A stretch of 64,000 nucleotides of DNA, from positions 1 to 64,000 of the forward strand of contig NZ_CDBI01000047.1 in assembly GCF_000820025.1 (NCBI RefSeq), in the 5' to 3' direction. The stretch is from Aeromonas popoffii (GTDB lineage Bacteria; Pseudomonadota; Gammaproteobacteria; Enterobacterales; Aeromonadaceae). This document shows, in pieces, positions 1 to 9,095 of this stretch; position 1 is the stretch's first letter, and every line of letters begins with the position of its first letter. The notes under the pieces were generated by a model, which saw only the letters and a list, made by a program, of their open reading frames with translations, searched no databases and had not been told where the DNA came from. The position numbers and the translations under genes were made by a program.

Positions 1-28
1 AGATTTAGCGAAAAGCTAGCCAAATAGC

Positions 29-105
29 GGAGCGGTAGTTCAGTTGGTTAGAATACCGGCCTGTCACGCCGGGGGTCGCGGGTTCGAGTCCCGTCCGCTC
101 CGCCA
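29..105 (+). tRNA. tRNA-Asp (GTC)
   Basis: A 77-base cloverleaf with an encoded CCA end. The acceptor stem GGAGCGG pairs with CCGCTCC, the anticodon loop CTGTCAC carries GTC at 63-65, and the T arm holds GGTTCGAGTCC. It is nearly identical to enterobacterial tRNA-Asp. It is read on the plus strand and followed within 10 bases by a strong terminator, so it is probably the last member of a transcript entering from outside the window. Confidence 0.98.
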
Positions 106-114
106 GTAACAAGA

Positions 115-141
115 AGCCCAGTCTAACGACTGGGCTTTTTT
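115..141 (+). terminator. Rho-independent terminator after tRNA-Asp
   Basis: A perfect 9 bp stem (AGCCCAGTC / GACTGGGCT) with loop TAAC is followed by a run of T. It ends the tRNA transcript. Confidence 0.93.
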
Positions 142-271
142 CGTTTCCGACCATTCAACACCCGCTTTTACCATTATCCCCCCCTCTTCCTTTCTCTATG
201 CCGAGCCATCTTGATGATCGCCGCTGGCTTTAGTTGTCGTTATAATGGCCGCCCTCAAGCAAGGTGATGGT

Positions 272-1129
272 ATGACAGCAGAATATCTACAGCGATTCGG
301 GGGCATTGCCCGTCTTTATGGTCAGAGCGCACTTGGCTCCTTCAGTCAGGCCAGGGTCTGCGTGGTCGGGATCGGCGGGGTAGGCTCTTGGGCGGCGGAG
401 GCGTTGGCCCGTGCCGGCATCAACCAGATCACCCTGATCGACATGGATGATATCTGCATTACCAACACCAATCGCCAGATCCACGCCATGCAGGGTACGG
501 TTGGTCGCCTCAAAACCGAGGTGATGGCAGAGCGCATTCGCGCCATCAATCCGGATTGCGAGGTGATCGAGGTGGATGATTTCGTCACGCCCGACAACCT
601 GGCCGAGTATATCAAGCGTGAGTTTGACTATGTGGTGGATGCAATCGATTCGGTCAAGGCCAAGGTGGCGCTGATTGCCTTCTGCAAGCGCAACAAGATC
701 CCGGTGATTGTGGCGGGTGGTGCCGGCGGGCAGATGGATCCGACCCAGATCACTGTGGCCGATCTGGCCAAGACCATTCAGGATCCGCTGGCGGCCAAGG
801 TACGCTCGGATCTGCGCCGGCTGCACAACTTCAGCAAGAATCCTGCTCGCAAGTTCGGGGTGGAGTGCGTCTTCTCAACCGAGCAGTTGAGCTACCCGGA
901 TGGTCAGGGTGGCACCTGTCAGGCCAAGGCGGCCAGCGATGGCTCCATGAAGATGGATTGTGCCTCTGGCTTCGGGGCCGTGACGGCGGTGACGGCGACC
1001 TTTGGGCTGGTTGCCGCCTCCCGGGTATTGAAGAAGATTGCCGAACGGGGCGCTAGAGCCGAACGTCTGGCAAGTGAAACGACAACAGCGATAGAGGCGC
1101 CTTTGGCCAGTGATCAGGCCGACGCCTGA
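272..1129 (+). CDS. tcdA: tRNA threonylcarbamoyladenosine dehydratase TcdA (CsdL)
   Basis: A 285-residue E1-like/ThiF-fold enzyme that dehydrates t6A37 of tRNA to cyclic ct6A using ATP. The nucleotide-binding loop GIGGVG is at residues 33-38, followed by a LIDMDD strand, the NTNRQ motif and the DPTQ and FSTE segments typical of the family. An ATG at 245 is in frame, but TATAAT at 241-246 looks like a -10 element. That would put the 245 codon at or before the transcription start, while the ATG at 272 has AAGGTGAT just upstream, so I use 272. The gene converges on csdA-csdE, overlapping the csdE end by 16 bases. CsdA/CsdE supply sulfur relay functions linked to this protein in E. coli. Confidence 0.96.
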   Translation: MTAEYLQRFGGIARLYGQSALGSFSQARVCVVGIGGVGSWAAEALARAGINQITLIDMDDICITNTNRQIHAMQGTVGRLKTEVMAERIRAINPDCEVIEVDDFVTPDNLAEYIKREFDYVVDAIDSVKAKVALIAFCKRNKIPVIVAGGAGGQMDPTQITVADLAKTIQDPLAAKVRSDLRRLHNFSKNPARKFGVECVFSTEQLSYPDGQGGTCQAKAASDGSMKMDCASGFGAVTAVTATFGLVAASRVLKKIAERGARAERLASETTTAIEAPLASDQADA

Positions 1130-1551
1130 TCCCGCATTGCCAACACGATCGCTCTGAGCCCGTTACCCCGTGACGGGCTCAAGTGTTTCTCCAGTCCAAG
1201 TTCGGTGAAATATCCTTCCATATCAAAAGCCTGGATCGCCGCAGACGATTGGTGGTTGAGCGCCGCCAGCACGATGACGATCAGTCCGCGGACTATGCGG
1301 GCATCGGAATCACAGGCAAAGTGCCAGCAACCATCCTCGCTTTTTTCTCCCTTCAGCCAGGCTTGGCTTTCACACCCCTTGAGGCGGAATGCCTCCTGTT
1401 GCCATTCGCCGGGTAGCGTGGGCAGCTGTTTGCCGAGCTGGATGATGAGCCGATACTGGTTCTCCCAGCCATGGGCTGCAGCAAACTGCTGGCGGATGGT
1501 GTCGGCGTTGGGCTCAAGGCCGATTTGGGTATAGGTTACGAGGCTGTTCAT
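1114..1551 (-). CDS. csdE: Sulfur acceptor protein CsdE (SufE family)
   Basis: A 145-residue SufE/CsdE protein that accepts persulfide sulfur from CsdA. The acceptor cysteine is C60 in the motif RLKGCESQ, matching C61 of E. coli CsdE. The frame is open further upstream, but those extra 21 residues overlap csdA and look unlike the family, so the start is placed at the ATG at 1551, 13 bases after the csdA stop. It forms an operon with csdA and overlaps tcdA tail to tail. Confidence 0.94.
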   Translation of the reverse strand: MNSLVTYTQIGLEPNADTIRQQFAAAHGWENQYRLIIQLGKQLPTLPGEWQQEAFRLKGCESQAWLKGEKSEDGCWHFACDSDARIVRGLIVIVLAALNHQSSAAIQAFDMEGYFTELGLEKHLSPSRGNGLRAIVLAMRDQASA

Positions 1552-1564
1552 TCGGTGATTTGCC

Positions 1565-2785
1565 TTAGAAGAAGTCACTGAGTTTGTGCAGGGCGGCCAG
1601 CAAGGCGTCGACATCGTCCCGATTGTTGTAACAGGCCAGTGAGGCGCGCAGGGTGCCGCCGATCCCGAGTGATTCCATCAGTGGCATGGCGCAGTGATGG
1701 CCGACTCGCAGGGCGATCCCCTGCATATCGAGCAGGGTAGCGGCATCTTGCGGGTGGATATCCTCCAGCAGGAAAGAGACCGATCCGGCACGTTGGTCGG
1801 GCTCGCCGACCAGACGCAGCCCCGGCACCTGTTGCAAGCCAGCGACCAGATAGTCGGTCAGCGCCTGCTCATGGCTGGCGAGCCATTGCCGGTCTTGCCC
1901 CATCACAAAATCGACAGCGGCGGCGAGGCCGATAGCGCCAGCAATATGGGGGGTGCCCGCCTCGAACTTGAAGGGCAGGGTATTGAAGGTGGTGCCGCTG
2001 AAACTGACTCTGTCGATCATCTCGCCGCCCGCCTGCCAGGGCGGCATGCGTTCCAGCAGTTCGGTTCTACCCCACAGCACACCGATCCCGGTTGGGCCAT
2101 AGAGCTTGTGGCCGGAGAAGGCGTAGAAGTCGCAACCAATGGCCTGCACATCCACTTCAAGATGAGCCACCGCCTGGGCGCCGTCGATCAGCGTCACGGC
2201 GCCCACCGCTTTGGCCGCCGCCACTATCTGTTCGACCGGATTGACGGTACCGAGGGCATTGGAAACGTGAGCCACGCTCACCAGCCGGGTCCTTGGCCCC
2301 AGCATAGCGTGATAGGCGGCCAGATCGAGATCGCCCCGCTCATCGAGGGGAATGACCCGGATAACCGCGCCGGTGCGCTGGGCGACCAGTTGCCACGGGA
2401 CGATATTGGCGTGGTGCTCCAGCGTGCTGAGGACGATCTCGTCCCCCGCCTTGAGCTCGCTCATTCCCCAGCTTTGGGCCACCAGGTTGATCGACTCAGT
2501 CGTTCCACGGGTCCAGATCACCTCGCGGCTGTGGGGGGCGTTGATGAAGCGGGTGACCGCCTCGCGGGCGGCCTCAAAGGCGCGGGTAGCGCGACCACTC
2601 AGGGCATGGGCGGCGCGGTGCACGTTGGCGTTGTCGGCCCGATAGTAGTGCGCGATGGCATCCAGCACTGCTTGCGGCTTCTGGGTGGTGGCGGCGTTGT
2701 CCAGATAGACCAGAGGGTGGCCGTTCACCTCCTGCGCCAAGGCCGGAAACTGGCCGCGCAGTCGGGCGTGCTGTTGCTGATTCAT
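1565..2785 (-). CDS. csdA: Cysteine desulfurase CsdA
   Basis: A 406-residue PLP-dependent class V aminotransferase-fold enzyme of the NifS/SufS group that removes sulfur from cysteine. The PLP lysine is K227 in FSGHKLYGP and the catalytic cysteine is C365 in RVGHHCAMP. The length agrees with E. coli CsdA (401). The start ATG is preceded by GAGGGGAG. It is first in a two-gene operon with csdE and convergent with tcdA, the same arrangement as in E. coli. Confidence 0.96.
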   Translation of the reverse strand: MNQQQHARLRGQFPALAQEVNGHPLVYLDNAATTQKPQAVLDAIAHYYRADNANVHRAAHALSGRATRAFEAAREAVTRFINAPHSREVIWTRGTTESINLVAQSWGMSELKAGDEIVLSTLEHHANIVPWQLVAQRTGAVIRVIPLDERGDLDLAAYHAMLGPRTRLVSVAHVSNALGTVNPVEQIVAAAKAVGAVTLIDGAQAVAHLEVDVQAIGCDFYAFSGHKLYGPTGIGVLWGRTELLERMPPWQAGGEMIDRVSFSGTTFNTLPFKFEAGTPHIAGAIGLAAAVDFVMGQDRQWLASHEQALTDYLVAGLQQVPGLRLVGEPDQRAGSVSFLLEDIHPQDAATLLDMQGIALRVGHHCAMPLMESLGIGGTLRASLACYNNRDDVDALLAALHKLSDFF

Positions 2786-2951
2786 GCTCCCCTCGTCATC
2801 ATCTGGAAAAGTCGGCCATGATCCTGAAAATGGCGTTCGAACACAAGGCGCACGATGCTAGCCGACTGATGGTGTGTGGCGCAGCGATGCGGCTCACCCG
2901 CTGATTTCTGTTACAATGCCGCCCCTCATCATAAGCCAAGAGATCCGGCCC

Positions 2952-4964
2952 ATGAAGCTCAACCCCAATCAGAACGAAGCGGTCAAGTTTGTCTCCGGCC
3001 CTTGCCTGGTGCTGGCGGGAGCCGGATCGGGCAAGACGCGCGTCATCACCAACAAGATCGCCTACCTGGTACAGCAGTGTGGCTATAACGCCCGCAACAT
3101 AGCAGCCGTCACCTTTACCAACAAAGCGGCGCGGGAGATGAAGGAGCGGGTCGGTCAGACCCTGGGTCGCAAGGAGGCGCGGGGACTCATGGTCTCCACC
3201 TTCCACACCCTGGGCCTCGATATCATACGCCGTGAGCACAAGAGTCTGAATCTCAAGGCTAACTTCTCTCTGTTCGACGATACCGACCAGCTGGCGCTGC
3301 TCAAGGAGCTGACCGAGGCTGAGCTGGATAATGACAAGGACAAGCTGTCTGCCCTCATCAGCCAGATCTCCAACTGGAAGAACGACCTCATACTGCCGGC
3401 GCGCGCCATGCGTATCGCCCAAGGGCCGGAAGAAGTACTGATGGCCCAGCTCTACGAGCGTTATCACCGCCAGATGGTGGCCTACAACGCGCTCGACTTC
3501 GATGACCTTATCGTGATGCCGACCCTGCTGCTCAAGAGCAATGACGAGGTACGCACCCGCTGGCAGAACAAGATCCGCTACCTGCTGGTCGATGAGTATC
3601 AGGACACCAATACCAGCCAGTACGAGCTGGTGAAGCAGATCGTCGGCGAGCGGGCTCGCTTTACCGTGGTGGGGGACGATGACCAGTCCATCTACTCCTG
3701 GCGTGGCGCCAAGCCGCAAAATCTGGTGCTGCTCAACGAAGACTTTCCGAGCCTCAAGCTCATCAAGCTGGAGCAGAACTACCGCTCCAAGGGGCGCATT
3801 CTGAAATGCGCCAACATATTGATCGCCAACAACCCCCACGTGTTCGACAAGGCGCTCTTCTCCGAGCTCGATTACGGGGTGCCGGTCAAGGTGCTGTTTG
3901 CCAAAAATGAGGAGCACGAGGCGGAGCGGATCGCCGCCGAGTTGATGGGCCACAAGTTCATGAACCGTACCCGCTTCAAGGATTACGCCATCCTCTATCG
4001 TGGCAACCATCAGTCGCGCATCTTCGAGAAGGCGCTGATGACCAACCGCATCCCCTATCGCATCTCGGGCGGTACCTCTTTCTTCTCCCGTACCGAGATC
4101 AAGGACATCATGGCTTATCTCAAGCTGCTGGTGAATCCGGACGAGGACACCGCCTTCCTGCGGGTGGTCAACCTGCCACGGCGGGAGATAGGTCCCACCA
4201 CGCTCGAAAAGCTGGGTCAGTATGCCAACCAGCGCGGCAAGAGCCTGTTTGCCGCCAGCTTCGAGCTGGGGCTGGAGCAATCGCTCTCCGGCCGTGGTCT
4301 GGTGGCCCTGCAGGCCTTCACCAACTGGCTGGTGCGACTCGGCGATCAGGCGCAGCGCGGCAACCCGGTGGAGGCGGTGCGGGACATGATCAAGGAGATC
4401 CACTACGAGGAGTGGCTCTACGAGACCTCCCCCAGCCCGAAGGCGGCCGAGATGCGGATGCAGAACGTCTCCACCCTCTATCGCTGGATCACAGAGATGC
4501 TGGAAGGGGATGAACTGGAGGAGTCGATGACGCTCGCCCAGGTGGTGACCCGTCTTACCCTGCGCGACATGATGGAGCGTAACGAGGGGGAGGATGATGC
4601 GGATCAGGTGCAGCTGATGACACTGCACGCCTCCAAGGGGCTGGAGTTCCCCTACGTCTTCATGGTGGGGATGGAAGAGGGCCTGTTGCCCCACCAGACC
4701 AGCATCGATGAAGACAACGTGGAGGAAGAGCGGCGTCTCGCCTACGTGGGCATTACCCGCGCCCAGACCGAGCTCACCTTCACCCTCTGCAAGGAGCGGC
4801 GCCAGTATGGTGAATCGGTGCGGCCCGAGCCGAGCCGCTTCCTGCTGGAGCTGCCTCAGGACGATCTGGAGTGGGAGAACCAGAAGAAGGTGACGGCCGA
4901 GGAGCGCCAGCAGAAGGGGCAAGTCGGGGTTGCCAACCTGAGGGCGCTGTTCAAGAAGGATTGA
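2952..4964 (+). CDS. rep: ATP-dependent DNA helicase Rep
   Basis: A 670-residue superfamily 1A 3'-5' helicase that helps replication forks pass bound proteins (E. coli Rep is 673). The Walker A motif GAGSGKT is at residues 23-29, followed by [10 protein letters not shown], the DEYQDTN box, [13 protein letters not shown], and the C-terminal [12 protein letters not shown] and GITRAQ motifs. The open frame starts earlier, but similarity begins at MKLNP (2952). It ends 8 bases from the converging GGDEF/EAL gene. A long open frame on the opposite strand (2799-4922) is a coding shadow. Confidence 0.97.
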   Translation: MKLNPNQNEAVKFVSGPCLVLAGAGSGKTRVITNKIAYLVQQCGYNARNIAAVTFTNKAAREMKERVGQTLGRKEARGLMVSTFHTLGLDIIRREHKSLNLKANFSLFDDTDQLALLKELTEAELDNDKDKLSALISQISNWKNDLILPARAMRIAQGPEEVLMAQLYERYHRQMVAYNALDFDDLIVMPTLLLKSNDEVRTRWQNKIRYLLVDEYQDTNTSQYELVKQIVGERARFTVVGDDDQSIYSWRGAKPQNLVLLNEDFPSLKLIKLEQNYRSKGRILKCANILIANNPHVFDKALFSELDYGVPVKVLFAKNEEHEAERIAAELMGHKFMNRTRFKDYAILYRGNHQSRIFEKALMTNRIPYRISGGTSFFSRTEIKDIMAYLKLLVNPDEDTAFLRVVNLPRREIGPTTLEKLGQYANQRGKSLFAASFELGLEQSLSGRGLVALQAFTNWLVRLGDQAQRGNPVEAVRDMIKEIHYEEWLYETSPSPKAAEMRMQNVSTLYRWITEMLEGDELEESMTLAQVVTRLTLRDMMERNEGEDDADQVQLMTLHASKGLEFPYVFMVGMEEGLLPHQTSIDEDNVEEERRLAYVGITRAQTELTFTLCKERRQYGESVRPEPSRFLLELPQDDLEWENQKKVTAEERQQKGQVGVANLRALFKKD

Positions 4965-4972
4965 GCCGGCGG

Positions 4973-7258
4973 CTAGCCACGCTCACCCTTGGTCTGGGTG
5001 AGCAGGGGTGTGATATCGGCTCCCGGCATGGGGGGGGAGATGTAGCGCCCTTGTCCCATCAGGCAACCCATGTCGATCAGCTTCTGTAGCTGTTGCTGGT
5101 TCTCGATCCCTTCGACCACCAGGGTGAAGTCCAGATCCTGGCAGATATCGCGCATGGCGCGGATCAGCGCCAAATCCTTGGGGGATTGCAGCATGCGATG
5201 GGTGAAGCTGTCATCCACCTTGATGTAATCCACCGGGAAGTGGAACAGGGCGTTGAGGGAGGAGAAGCCGGTGCCAAAATCATCCAGACTGATCTGAATG
5301 CCCTTGGCCCTCAGCTCGTGCAGGGAAGTGAGGGCGTCGGAATCTTGCCGCGACAGCTCTCGCTCGTTGAATTCAAAGATCAGATAGCCAGGCGCTATCC
5401 CCTCGGTTTCTATGATGTCCATCAGCCGCATGATCTGCTCGTGATTGACCAGATGCTTGCCGGAGAGGTTGATGGCGACCTTGAACTTGCACTGGCCTGA
5501 GATGGGCAACCACGCTTTCAACTGTTGGCAGGTGTGGCGCAGTATCTGGTAATCCAGCTCTTGAATGAGGCCGCACTGTTCCGCCAGCGGGATGAAGTCG
5601 AAGGCATCCTTGAGCACCCCCTCTTCGGTGATCCAGCGTGCCATCACCTCCAGTCCGGTCAGGCGGCTGTCCTTGAGCCGGATCACCGGCTGGAAATAGG
5701 GCAGTATGCGGCCCTCCCGCAGGGCCTTGGCCAGCATCTCTTCTGGTGAAGCCCAGGTCTGGGCAGAACACTCCTCCGAATAGCTGACGATGCGACTGCG
5801 TCCGTTGCGCTTGGCCTGATACATGGCCAGATCAGCCTGATGCAGCAGTTGGCTGATGTCGGTGGTCTGCTCCGATACGCTGGCCACCCCGAGGCTGACC
5901 GTGATGCTCAGCTCGTTGCCTTGCAGCCGGAAGGGATAAGAGAGGCGGCTGATGATGCGGTTGAGCACAGGGCTGATATCCTCCTCGTTTTTGCTGCTAT
6001 CCAGATAGATGACGAACTCGTCCCCTCCCAGTCTGGCCACCATGTCGTTTTGCCGGATGCAGCTTTGCAGGCGGCGGCTCATCTCCTTCAGCAGTTGATC
6101 GCCAGCGCCGTGTCCCAGGGTGTCATTGACTTGCTTGAAGTGATCCAGATCGATGAAGATCAGCGAAAACCCGGGTGACTTGTAACGGTGGAAGTGGGTC
6201 ATGGCGTGGTTGAGGTGGTTCATCAACAGGGCGCGGTTGGGCAACTGGGTCAACGGATCGTGCAGGGCATCGAACTGAAGCCTGCGTTCCTGTTCCTGAT
6301 GCTGCTTGAGCTGCTTCTGCAATCTGAGGTTGGTCTGTCGCAGCTGTTGCAGGCGTTGATTGATGGAGTCTTCCGAGTTGATGTCGTGCAGCTGTTGCCG
6401 GATCCGTCTCAGCTCCAGCAGCAGGGTCAGCTGGCTGCGCAAGAAGTCGAGGAACAGCCGATCGTCCGTCTCCAGCAGCTGCGGGGTGCTGATGATGAAA
6501 TGGGCAAAATATTGCTGCTGTAGCCGTAGGGGTTGGCTGTACCAAAACAGCTGCTCCTTATGCTGCTCTATGTTGTTGGTGCTGTGGCACATGCCCGCGA
6601 TGAACTCATCGCCGTGCAGCGGCAGCTCGGGATAGATCTTTTCCAACTGGTGGCTGTCGATGCGTACCAGCAGCACGTCCTTAATGGCCAGCATCTGGCG
6701 CAGCACGGCTTCCAGTTGGGAGAACAGGGCCTGGCTGGGCAGGGTATTGGCCAAGCGAATGATGCGATTGATGCTCTCGATTTTTTTCTGCCAGTCCGGG
6801 TCCTTGCGGATGAGCGGAGAAGCCAGCTCCGAGAATTGCGAGCCGGCCTGGGTTTCATTCAATCGTGTGGCGAGGCACTCCAGCAGCAAGCGTAGGGTGG
6901 GTAGCTCCTTGGGCTGGCTGCAGGCCAGCAACCACTGCACCTGACCATGTTCGATGGGAAACACACACCAGCCCTGGGCTTCATCAAGTTGGGTTAGCTG
7001 TTCAGTGAGCAGTGACGCTTCCAGCCCCAGCTGCAGTTTGAAACTATCGGAAATCTGATGTTCACATACCCAGTGCAGCCCAGACTCTGACAAGCCCAGC
7101 ATGCCGAAATGCTGCAGCGGGCAGAGCTGGTCCAATTGCTGGATCAGGGTGTCGTACTCTTTGGGCGTGGCAGAGGAGGGGGCAGGAAAATCCATAATGG
7201 CGGACATTAACGCCAGCAAGGGAGTCGAATACTGTGATGCTCTGGGTTGCGCTGACAT
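4973..7258 (-). CDS. Cyclic-di-GMP signalling protein with GGDEF and EAL domains
   Basis: A 761-residue protein. Residues 1 to about 290 contain no domain I can name and resemble a sensory region. A coiled coil of Q/L/R-rich sequence (about 290-335) leads into a GGDEF domain (about 340-500). The GGDEF signature is intact, with an RQND inhibitory-site motif five residues before it. The EAL domain (about 515-755) has EVM in place of EAL but keeps its Glu and the Arg two residues on. It also keeps the DDFGTG loop, the IKVD lysine, the EGIEN glutamate and GQG. It could therefore be bifunctional. The start at 7258 has GGGAG upstream; the frame is open further upstream but without support. Confidence 0.88.
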   Translation of the reverse strand: MSAQPRASQYSTPLLALMSAIMDFPAPSSATPKEYDTLIQQLDQLCPLQHFGMLGLSESGLHWVCEHQISDSFKLQLGLEASLLTEQLTQLDEAQGWCVFPIEHGQVQWLLACSQPKELPTLRLLLECLATRLNETQAGSQFSELASPLIRKDPDWQKKIESINRIIRLANTLPSQALFSQLEAVLRQMLAIKDVLLVRIDSHQLEKIYPELPLHGDEFIAGMCHSTNNIEQHKEQLFWYSQPLRLQQQYFAHFIISTPQLLETDDRLFLDFLRSQLTLLLELRRIRQQLHDINSEDSINQRLQQLRQTNLRLQKQLKQHQEQERRLQFDALHDPLTQLPNRALLMNHLNHAMTHFHRYKSPGFSLIFIDLDHFKQVNDTLGHGAGDQLLKEMSRRLQSCIRQNDMVARLGGDEFVIYLDSSKNEEDISPVLNRIISRLSYPFRLQGNELSITVSLGVASVSEQTTDISQLLHQADLAMYQAKRNGRSRIVSYSEECSAQTWASPEEMLAKALREGRILPYFQPVIRLKDSRLTGLEVMARWITEEGVLKDAFDFIPLAEQCGLIQELDYQILRHTCQQLKAWLPISGQCKFKVAINLSGKHLVNHEQIMRLMDIIETEGIAPGYLIFEFNERELSRQDSDALTSLHELRAKGIQISLDDFGTGFSSLNALFHFPVDYIKVDDSFTHRMLQSPKDLALIRAMRDICQDLDFTLVVEGIENQQQLQKLIDMGCLMGQGRYISPPMPGADITPLLTQTKGERG

Positions 7259-7308
7259 AGAAACTCCCAATGTGCCTACCCTACAAAGAGTAGTCGGAAG
7301 TGAACAGA

Positions 7309-7338
7309 TTGAAAGGGCCGCAAGTGCGGCCCTTTCAA
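7309..7338 (-). terminator. Hairpin terminator after the cytochrome c5 gene
   Basis: A perfect 13 bp stem (TTGAAAGGGCCGC with its complement) and a 4-base loop lie a few bases past the cytochrome stop codon. The following T tract is weak, so it may be a stabilising hairpin or an imperfect terminator. Confidence 0.65.
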
Positions 7339-7342
7339 TCAC

Positions 7343-7798
7343 TTAGAGCTTGTCGATCATGTAGTGAATGGCGTTTTCGATCTCTTCATCGCTACAGGTG
7401 GCGCAAGTCCCCCGTGGCGGCATGACACCCGCCTTGCCAGTGAAGCCTTCGATGGCATGTTTCTTCAATGTATCGATGCCTTGGGCGATGCGTGGTTCCC
7501 ACGCTGCCTGGTCGCCGCGTTTGGGGGCACCGGCAATACCCATGTCATGACAGGCAAAGCACGCACCCTTGTACACGGCCTCGCCATCACGTGGGCCGGA
7601 TGGTGCTGCCGCCACAGAAGCTGCGCCTGCGGTCGCAATCCCTTCCAGATCCTTGGCGGTATAGACTTGACCGACAGGTTTGATCCGTTCGGCAATCGCT
7701 TCCGGCGACATATCATCGGCAGCAAACACCACGCCGGACAGACTGGCAGCCGTCATCCCGACAACCAGCAAATAGCTCAGTTTTTTCAACACGCTCAT
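7343..7798 (-). CDS. Periplasmic cytochrome c5 family protein
   Basis: A 151-residue monohaem class I c-type cytochrome. It begins with a signal peptide (KK, a hydrophobic stretch, cleavage near VFA-AD at about residue 26). A linker follows, then the haem-binding motif CFACH and a downstream VMPPRG segment supplying the axial Met. A second Cys pair (CATC) near the C-terminus is typical of cytochrome c5. It probably carries electrons in the periplasm. It stands alone, with its own hairpin downstream and GGGAG before the ATG. Confidence 0.9.
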   Translation of the reverse strand: MSVLKKLSYLLVVGMTAASLSGVVFAADDMSPEAIAERIKPVGQVYTAKDLEGIATAGAASVAAAPSGPRDGEAVYKGACFACHDMGIAGAPKRGDQAAWEPRIAQGIDTLKKHAIEGFTGKAGVMPPRGTCATCSDEEIENAIHYMIDKL

Positions 7799-7945
7799 GT
7801 ACTCCCAGCAGGCTTTTATTATCCCTAGAAAACGACGGGATTATAACCGAATAGTTACAGCCATTTAAACGCTTGTGTGTGAAGTGTTAAGCACTCTGCG
7901 TGCAAAGTTTCTTCGTCAGATCACAAACTGGCGAGGAGAGGCGCA

Positions 7946-7975
7946 GAAAAAGAAACCCGGTCTTCACCGGGTTTC
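7946..7975 (-). terminator. Terminator of the kbl-tdh operon
   Basis: On the minus strand a 9 bp stem (GAAACCCGG / CCGGGTTTC) with a 6-base loop is followed by a T-rich tract. It lies about 25 bases after the tdh stop codon. Confidence 0.88.
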
Positions 7976-7998
7976 ATGGGATTGAGCCGCCGGGAGGC

Positions 7999-9027
7999 TT
8001 ATCTATCCCAGCTGAGGATCACCTTGCCGGACTGGCCGGAGCGCATGGCATCGAAGCCCTGCTGGAAGTCATCGATATCAAAACGGTGGGTGATGATGGG
8101 GGACAAATCCAATCCGGACTGTATCAGGCTGGCCATTTTGTACCAGGTCTCGAACATCTCGCGACCGTAGATCCCTTTGATAAACAGACCCTTGAAGATC
8201 ACCTTGTTCCAGTCGATGGCCATGGTGGCAGGCGGGATGCCGAGCATGGCGATCTTGCCGCCGTGGTTCATCTTGTCGATCATATCCTGGAAGGCGCTGG
8301 GCACGCCGGACATCTCCAGCCCCACGTCGAAGCCTTCGGTCATGCCCAGCTCGGTCATCACGTCGGAGAGTTTTTCCTTGGCCACGTTGACGGCGCGGGT
8401 GGCGCCCATCTTGCGGGCCAGATCCAGCCGGTATTCGTTGACGTCGGTGATCACCACATGGCGGGCGCCCACGTGGCGACAAACGGCGGCAGCCATGATG
8501 CCGATGGGACCCGCGCCGGTGATGAGCACATCCTCACCTACCAGATCGAAGGAGAGGGCGGTGTGCACCGCATTGCCAAAGGGATCGAAGATGGCAGCCA
8601 GCTCGTCCGGGATGTTGTCCGGCAGCTTGAAGGCATTGAAGGCCGGGATCACCAGATATTCGGCGAAGGCGCCCGGGCGGTTGACGCCAACGCCAATGGT
8701 GTTGCGGCAGAGGTGAGTGCGGCCTGCGCGGCAGTTGCGGCAATGTCCGCAGGTGATATGGCCTTCGCCGGATACCCGGTCTCCCACGGCAAAGCCGCGG
8801 ACTTCCTGGCCGATTGCGACCACTTCACCGACATATTCATGGCCAACCACCATGGGCACCGGAATGGTCTTCTGGGACCAGTCGTCCCAGTTGTAGATGT
8901 GGATGTCGGTGCCGCAGATGGCGGTCTTGCGGATCTTGATCAGCAGGTCGTTGTGGCCGAGTTCGGGGGCCGGTACGTCCGTCATCCAGATACCGACTTC
9001 TTTGTGCAGTTTGGATAGTGCTTTCAT
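7999..9027 (-). CDS. tdh: L-threonine 3-dehydrogenase
   Basis: A 342-residue zinc-dependent medium-chain dehydrogenase that oxidises L-threonine to 2-amino-3-ketobutyrate with NAD+ (E. coli Tdh is 341). Catalytic zinc ligands lie in AICGTD and GHEYVGEV; the structural zinc site is the CGHCRNC run; the Rossmann loop is GAGPIGIM. The frame extends nine codons upstream, but the family start MKALSK at 9027 has GAAGGAA before it. It is the second gene after kbl, and Kbl uses its product. Confidence 0.97.
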   Translation of the reverse strand: MKALSKLHKEVGIWMTDVPAPELGHNDLLIKIRKTAICGTDIHIYNWDDWSQKTIPVPMVVGHEYVGEVVAIGQEVRGFAVGDRVSGEGHITCGHCRNCRAGRTHLCRNTIGVGVNRPGAFAEYLVIPAFNAFKLPDNIPDELAAIFDPFGNAVHTALSFDLVGEDVLITGAGPIGIMAAAVCRHVGARHVVITDVNEYRLDLARKMGATRAVNVAKEKLSDVMTELGMTEGFDVGLEMSGVPSAFQDMIDKMNHGGKIAMLGIPPATMAIDWNKVIFKGLFIKGIYGREMFETWYKMASLIQSGLDLSPIITHRFDIDDFQQGFDAMRSGQSGKVILSWDR

Positions 9028-9065
9028 GGTTGTTCCTTCATGCCAGTCAATCACGATGAATGCAG

Positions 9066-9087
9066 AAAAAAGGGGCTGCAGCCCCTT
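9066..9087 (-). terminator. Terminator-like hairpin between kbl and tdh
   Basis: On the minus strand the perfect palindrome AAGGGGCTGCAGCCCCTT is followed directly by T residues, the form of an intrinsic terminator. It sits 9 bases after the kbl stop and about 40 bases before tdh, so it may lower tdh expression relative to kbl. Its activity cannot be judged from sequence alone. Confidence 0.7.
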
Positions 9088-9095
9088 GATTCAAA

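Noticed and set aside
2799-4922. A 707-codon open frame on the minus strand
   Set aside because: It lies opposite rep, is rich in His/Gln/Leu with no family character, and is a typical GC-rich coding shadow.
7900-9018. A 372-codon plus-strand frame
   Set aside because: Antisense shadow of tdh, whose motifs are unambiguous on the minus strand.
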